This document shows, piece by piece, positions 3,532-6,915 of a DNA stretch of 6,915 nucleotides (position 1 is its first letter; the number at the start of each line of letters is the position of its first letter). The position numbers and the translations under genes were made by a program. Origin of the DNA: Nocardioidaceae bacterium (GTDB lineage: Bacteria > Actinomycetota > Actinomycetes > Propionibacteriales > Nocardioidaceae). The stretch lies in the NCBI GenBank assembly GCA_013813125.1, contig JACCSH010000214.1, forward strand, positions 1 through 6,915, read 5' to 3'. The notes under the pieces are model-generated. The model saw nothing but the letters and a program-made list of their open reading frames with translations, did no database searches and had not been told where the DNA came from.

Positions 3532-6207
3532 CTACGAATCTGCCGAATCGTCTGCGGCCGCATCCGATCCTCGCACCTCGTCAGTACCGCCTGCTGACGA
3601 CCCTGCGCCGGCTGCTGTTGTCTCACCAGACCCTGCCGGGACCTCTTCCCCACTGTCCTCGGAAGCCTCCGAACCAAGGTGCCCGTCAGGCACCTCACCC
3701 AACAACTGCGCATCCACGTCCCGCTCAGTGTTTCGAGAGATGGCGACGACCGAGTCCGAGCCGCTCACGGTGACGAACTTCACCCCCATGGTGTCACGCC
3801 CTTTGGCAGGGACGTCACGAGCGGCCGACCGCGTTACTTGGCCACTCGCTCTGATGGTCATGACCTCATCGCTGGCGGTGACCACAATGGCTCCCACGAG
3901 TGAGCCTCGTTCATCTGCAAGCTTCATCGCCTTGATGCCGACGCCTCCGCGCCCCTGCAACCGGTAGGCGCTGACCTCGGTGCGCTTGGCGAAGCCACCA
4001 TCGGTCGCGGTGAAGACGTACAGGGCGCGTGGCTCATCGCCGGTGTCGGCCTCGATGACGGACATGGACAGCAGCTCGTCGCCGGGGCGGAACCTCATCC
4101 CGGTGACGCCTGAGGTGGCCCGACCCATCGGACGCAGCTGCGAGTCACCGGCGCGAAAGCGCACCGCCTGGCCCTTTCGCGACACCAGCAGCAGATCGTC
4201 ATCAGCAGTGACGAGCTCAGCGCCGATCAACTCGTCGTCATCGTCGCGGAAGTTGATGGCGATGACACCCGCCTGGCGTGGCGAGTTGTACTCGCTGAGC
4301 CTGGTCTTCTTGACCAGGCCACGACGGGTGGCCAGCACGAGGAAGGGGGCAGAGTCGTAGTCGCGAATGGCCAGCACTTGGGCAATCTGCTCGTCGGGCT
4401 GGAAGGACAGCAGCCCAGCCACGTGTCCTCCCTTGGCGTCACGAGCCGACTCGGGCAGGTGGTACGCCTTGGTGCGGTACACCCGGCCAGCCGTCGTGAA
4501 GAACAGCAGCCAATGGTGGTTCGTCGACGAGAAAAAGTGCTCCACCAGGTCGTCGCCGCGAAGCGAGGCGCCTCTCACTCCCTTGCCGCCACGTTTCTGC
4601 AACCGGTACAGATCTGCTTTGGTGCGTTTGGCGTATCCCCCGCGAGTGATGGTGACGACGATGTCCTCGTCAGGGATGAAATCCTCCATCGACAGGTCGC
4701 CGTCAGCAGCAATGATCTGGCTGCGACGATCGTCGCCGTACTTGTCCACGATCGCGGCCAGCTCTTCGCTCACGATTGTGCGCTGGCGCTCCTCGCTCGC
4801 CAAAATGTCCTTGAGGTCCGCTATACGCTCTTCGAGAACGCGCAAGTGGTCGATGATCGCCTGCCGCTCCAACGCAGCCAGCTTGCGAAGCTGCATGTCG
4901 AGAATCGCGCGGGCTTGCAGCTCGTCGATCTCGAGCAACGTGATCAAACCGTCACGTGCCTCTTCGACTGTCTGGCTACGCCGGATCAGCGCGATGACCT
5001 CGTCCAGTGCGTCGAGCGCCTTGGCGAGACCACGATAAATGTGTGCCTCTTCCTCGGCCTTGCGCAGGCGGTAGCGGGTCCGGCGTTGGATGACGTTGAT
5101 CTGGTGCGCGATCCAGTTGCTGATGAACTGGTCGAGTGTCAATGTCCGCGGGACATCGTCGACAAGCGCCAGCATGTTGCAGCTGAAGTTGTCCTGCAGC
5201 TGGGTGTGCTTGTAGAGGTTGTTGAGCACGACCCGCGCGATGGCGTCCCGCTTGAGTATGACGACCAGCCGTCGTCCGGTTCGCGCCGACGAGTCGTCTC
5301 GCACATCGGCGATCCCCTGGACCTTGCCTGAGTCGGCCAGCTCGGCGATCTTGTAGGCCAGGTTGTCGGGGTTGACCTGATAGGGCAGCTGGGTGATCAC
5401 CAAGGTGGTGCGGCCCTTGTTGTCTTCTTCTACGTCGACGATGGCTCGCATCGTGACCGAACCTCGGCCGGTGCGGTACGCCTGCTCGATGCCCTGCCTG
5501 CCGACGATCAGCGCACCCATCGGGAAGTCCGGACCCTTGATGCGTTCCAGCAGGGCCTCAAGCAGCTCGGCGCGCGAGGCGTCAGGGTGAGCAAGCGACC
5601 ACTGCACCCCGTCCGCCACCTCACGCAGGTTGTGCGGGGGGATGTTGGTCGCCATGCCGACGGCGATGCCGGCTGATCCGTTCACCAGCAGATTGGGGAA
5701 CCGGGCCGGCAGCAGCACCGGCTCCTCGCTGCGGCCGTCGTAGTTTGGCCGGAAGTCGACGGTGTCTTGCTCGATGTCGCGCACCATCTCCATGGCGAGC
5801 GGTGCCATCTTGCACTCGGTGTACCTCATTGCGGCGGCGGGATCGTTGCCCGGGGAGCCGAAGTTGCCCTGCCCCGACACGAGCGGTGCGCGCATCAGCC
5901 ACGGCTGGGTGAGGCGCACCAAAGTGTCGTAGATCGCAGTGTCGCCGTGCGGGTGGTATTGGCCCATCACGTCGCCGACGACGCGCGAGCACTTCGAAAA
6001 GCCGCGGTCGGGGCGGTAGCCGCCGTCGTACATCGCGTAGAGAACGCGCCTGTGCACCGGCTTGAGCCCGTCACGAACATCCGGGAGCGCCCGACCGACG
6101 ATCACTGCCATCGCGTAGTCGATGTAGGACCGCTGCATCTCGGTCTGCAGCTCGACCGGCTCGATGCGGCCGGGTCCGTTGGGAGTGGTGGTCACGTCGT
6201 CAGTCAC
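3532..6207 (-). CDS. gyrA: DNA gyrase subunit A
   Basis: Complete 891-aa GyrA, the DNA cleavage and rejoining subunit of the A2B2 gyrase that introduces negative supercoils using ATP. The winged-helix/tower/coiled-coil breakage domain covers about residues 15-510; the catalytic tyrosine is Y129 in AAAMRYTE. The quinolone pocket reads [10 protein letters not shown] (85-94), with Thr90 and Asp94 where E. coli has Ser83 and Asp87, so no classical resistance change is seen. The C-terminal DNA-wrapping beta-pinwheel (about 511-828) contains the gyrase-defining GyrA-box QKRGGKG (537-543) and a second, box-like QGRGGVG (751-757). The last 64 residues form an acidic, low-complexity tail. The start is GTG at 6205-6207, with AGAGGA (6214-6219) 6 nt upstream; this gives MTDDV and a normal N-terminal length. 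It lies 82 bp after gyrB and 14 bp before the DUF3566 gene, so an operon is likely. Confidence 0.98.
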   Translation of the reverse strand: MTDDVTTTPNGPGRIEPVELQTEMQRSYIDYAMAVIVGRALPDVRDGLKPVHRRVLYAMYDGGYRPDRGFSKCSRVVGDVMGQYHPHGDTAIYDTLVRLTQPWLMRAPLVSGQGNFGSPGNDPAAAMRYTECKMAPLAMEMVRDIEQDTVDFRPNYDGRSEEPVLLPARFPNLLVNGSAGIAVGMATNIPPHNLREVADGVQWSLAHPDASRAELLEALLERIKGPDFPMGALIVGRQGIEQAYRTGRGSVTMRAIVDVEEDNKGRTTLVITQLPYQVNPDNLAYKIAELADSGKVQGIADVRDDSSARTGRRLVVILKRDAIARVVLNNLYKHTQLQDNFSCNMLALVDDVPRTLTLDQFISNWIAHQINVIQRRTRYRLRKAEEEAHIYRGLAKALDALDEVIALIRRSQTVEEARDGLITLLEIDELQARAILDMQLRKLAALERQAIIDHLRVLEERIADLKDILASEERQRTIVSEELAAIVDKYGDDRRSQIIAADGDLSMEDFIPDEDIVVTITRGGYAKRTKADLYRLQKRGGKGVRGASLRGDDLVEHFFSSTNHHWLLFFTTAGRVYRTKAYHLPESARDAKGGHVAGLLSFQPDEQIAQVLAIRDYDSAPFLVLATRRGLVKKTRLSEYNSPRQAGVIAINFRDDDDELIGAELVTADDDLLLVSRKGQAVRFRAGDSQLRPMGRATSGVTGMRFRPGDELLSMSVIEADTGDEPRALYVFTATDGGFAKRTEVSAYRLQGRGGVGIKAMKLADERGSLVGAIVVTASDEVMTIRASGQVTRSAARDVPAKGRDTMGVKFVTVSGSDSVVAISRNTERDVDAQLLGEVPDGHLGSEASEDSGEEVPAGSGETTAAGAGSSAGGTDEVRGSDAAADDSADS

Positions 6208-6289
6208 CAGGAGTCCTCTAGCTTCTCGGGCGGAGTGCTTGCTTCGGTCGTGGATTCACAACAGGTATGACGGTCTGGCGGGCAACGGC

Positions 6290-6915
6290 TCAGATGTCGA
6301 GGAAGCGGACATCTTTGGCGTTGCGCTGGATGAAGGACCGGCGTTGCTCGACGTCCTCGCCCATCAAGATGGAGAAGATCTCGTCAGCCTGGGCCGCGTC
6401 GTCGAGGGTCACCTGGAGCAGCACACGGTTGTCGGGATCCATGGTGGTCTCCCACAGCTCGTCGGCGTTCATCTCGCCGAGCCCCTTGTAACGCTGGATG
6501 TTGTTCTCCTTGGGCATTCGCTTGCCCGCCGCAAGACCTGCCGCCGTCAAGGCGTCCTTCTCCCGATCTGAGTAGACGAACTCATGGGGGTGCGGACTGC
6601 TCCACTTGAGCCGGTACAGCGGTGGCTGGGCGAGATAGACGTAGCCCGCTTCGATCAGCGGCTTCATGAAGCGGAAAAGCAGCGTGAGCAGGAGTGTCCG
6701 GATGTGATGTCCGTCAACGTCTGCATCCGCCATCATCACGATCTTGTGGTAGCGGCACTTGTCGAGGTCGAAGTCCTCGTGGATGCCCGTCCCGAGTGCA
6801 GAGATGATGGCTTGGACTTCCGTGTTCGCGAGCACCCGATCAATCCGAGCCTTCTCGACGTTCAAGATCTTGCCGCGGATGGGCAGAATGGCCTGGATCC
6901 GCGGGTCTCGCCCAC
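6290..6915 (-). CDS. gyrB: DNA gyrase subunit B, C-terminal part (cut by window edge)
   Basis: The last 207 residues of GyrB are present; the ATPase and transducer domains lie outside the window. The frame opens mid-gene with [20 protein letters not shown], part of the TOPRIM domain. Then follow the magnesium-binding motif [11 protein letters not shown], in which the alternating Asp residues hold the metals for DNA cleavage, and the conserved [20 protein letters not shown]. The tail region has [20 protein letters not shown], which contacts GyrA, and the protein ends with the family-typical [11 protein letters not shown] and TGA. The end of the E. coli protein is similar, and there is no sign of the large insert found in some Gram-negative GyrB proteins. 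The reading continues unbroken to base 6915, so no start can be assigned here. A TTG at 6863-6865 is internal and should not be taken as the start. Confidence 0.97.
   Translation of the reverse strand, partial: GRDPRIQAILPIRGKILNVEKARIDRVLANTEVQAIISALGTGIHEDFDLDKCRYHKIVMMADADVDGHHIRTLLLTLLFRFMKPLIEAGYVYLAQPPLYRLKWSSPHPHEFVYSDREKDALTAAGLAAGKRMPKENNIQRYKGLGEMNADELWETTMDPDNRVLLQVTLDDAAQADEIFSILMGEDVEQRRSFIQRNAKDVRFLDI

Noticed and set aside
4378..5331. 317-aa plus-strand ORF antisense to gyrA
   Set aside because: It lies entirely opposite the conserved gyrA sequence and shows no recognisable domain; long antisense frames are expected in GC-rich coding DNA.
6863..6865. TTG as start of a 191-aa gyrB-like gene
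   Set aside because: The conserved GyrB sequence continues in frame upstream to the window edge, so the codon is internal.
1..6915. A novel defence, mobile or phage system
   Set aside because: Every substantial gene is a housekeeping or single-function protein; no integrase, transposase, nuclease, toxin-antitoxin pair or CRISPR-like repeat array is visible.

Overview
The window is the minus-strand copy of the gyrase neighbourhood of a high-GC Gram-positive bacterium (Actinomycetota), the region that usually lies close to the chromosome origin. The order gyrB - gyrA - DUF3566 membrane protein - tRNA-Ile(GAT) ... tRNA-Ala(TGC), the actinobacterial DLW-39-type small protein, the GTG start of gyrA and the overall base composition all point that way. 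Mycobacterium tuberculosis has the same gyrB-gyrA-Rv0007-tRNA-Ile-tRNA-Ala order. A Propionibacteriales/Nocardioidaceae-like host would fit, but that is only an impression. Nearly everything real is on the minus strand, so transcription runs from high to low coordinates.

Layout in the direction of transcription: the C-terminal third of gyrB (6915-6290, cut by the window edge); an 82-bp gap; complete gyrA (6207-3532, 891 aa); after a 14-bp gap, a two-helix DUF3566 membrane protein (3517-2846); a probable promoter and tRNA-Ile (2755-2682); a roughly 200-bp regulatory stretch with hairpins, a 9-bp direct repeat in three copies and a near-consensus -35/-10 promoter; a 467-aa secreted LVIVD-repeat beta-propeller protein (2476-1073) closed by a 12-bp stem-loop; an easily overlooked 43-aa DLW-39-like protein with a TTG start (872-741); and tRNA-Ala (711-639). 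Beyond tRNA-Ala lies a decayed C-terminal remnant of an aldo/keto reductase (575-304). It converges with a very short plus-strand lipoprotein ORF (131-319). I see nothing definable in 1-130 beyond the lipoprotein ribosome binding site, and nothing in 6208-6289 beyond the gyrA ribosome binding site.

The gyrB/gyrA pair makes DNA gyrase, and the DUF3566 gene is probably co-transcribed with it. The two tRNAs belong to the conserved neighbourhood, while the secreted propeller gene between them has its own promoter and terminator and reads as an independent insertion into a housekeeping block. The region downstream of tRNA-Ala (broken reductase, stunted lipoprotein) looks like a site of past deletion or recombination. 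No mobile element, CRISPR array or phage gene is visible, and I do not see a new multi-gene system. The points most worth a second look are the missed small gene, the reductase remnant beside the tRNA, the regulated-looking promoter of the propeller gene, and the variant second GyrA-box.
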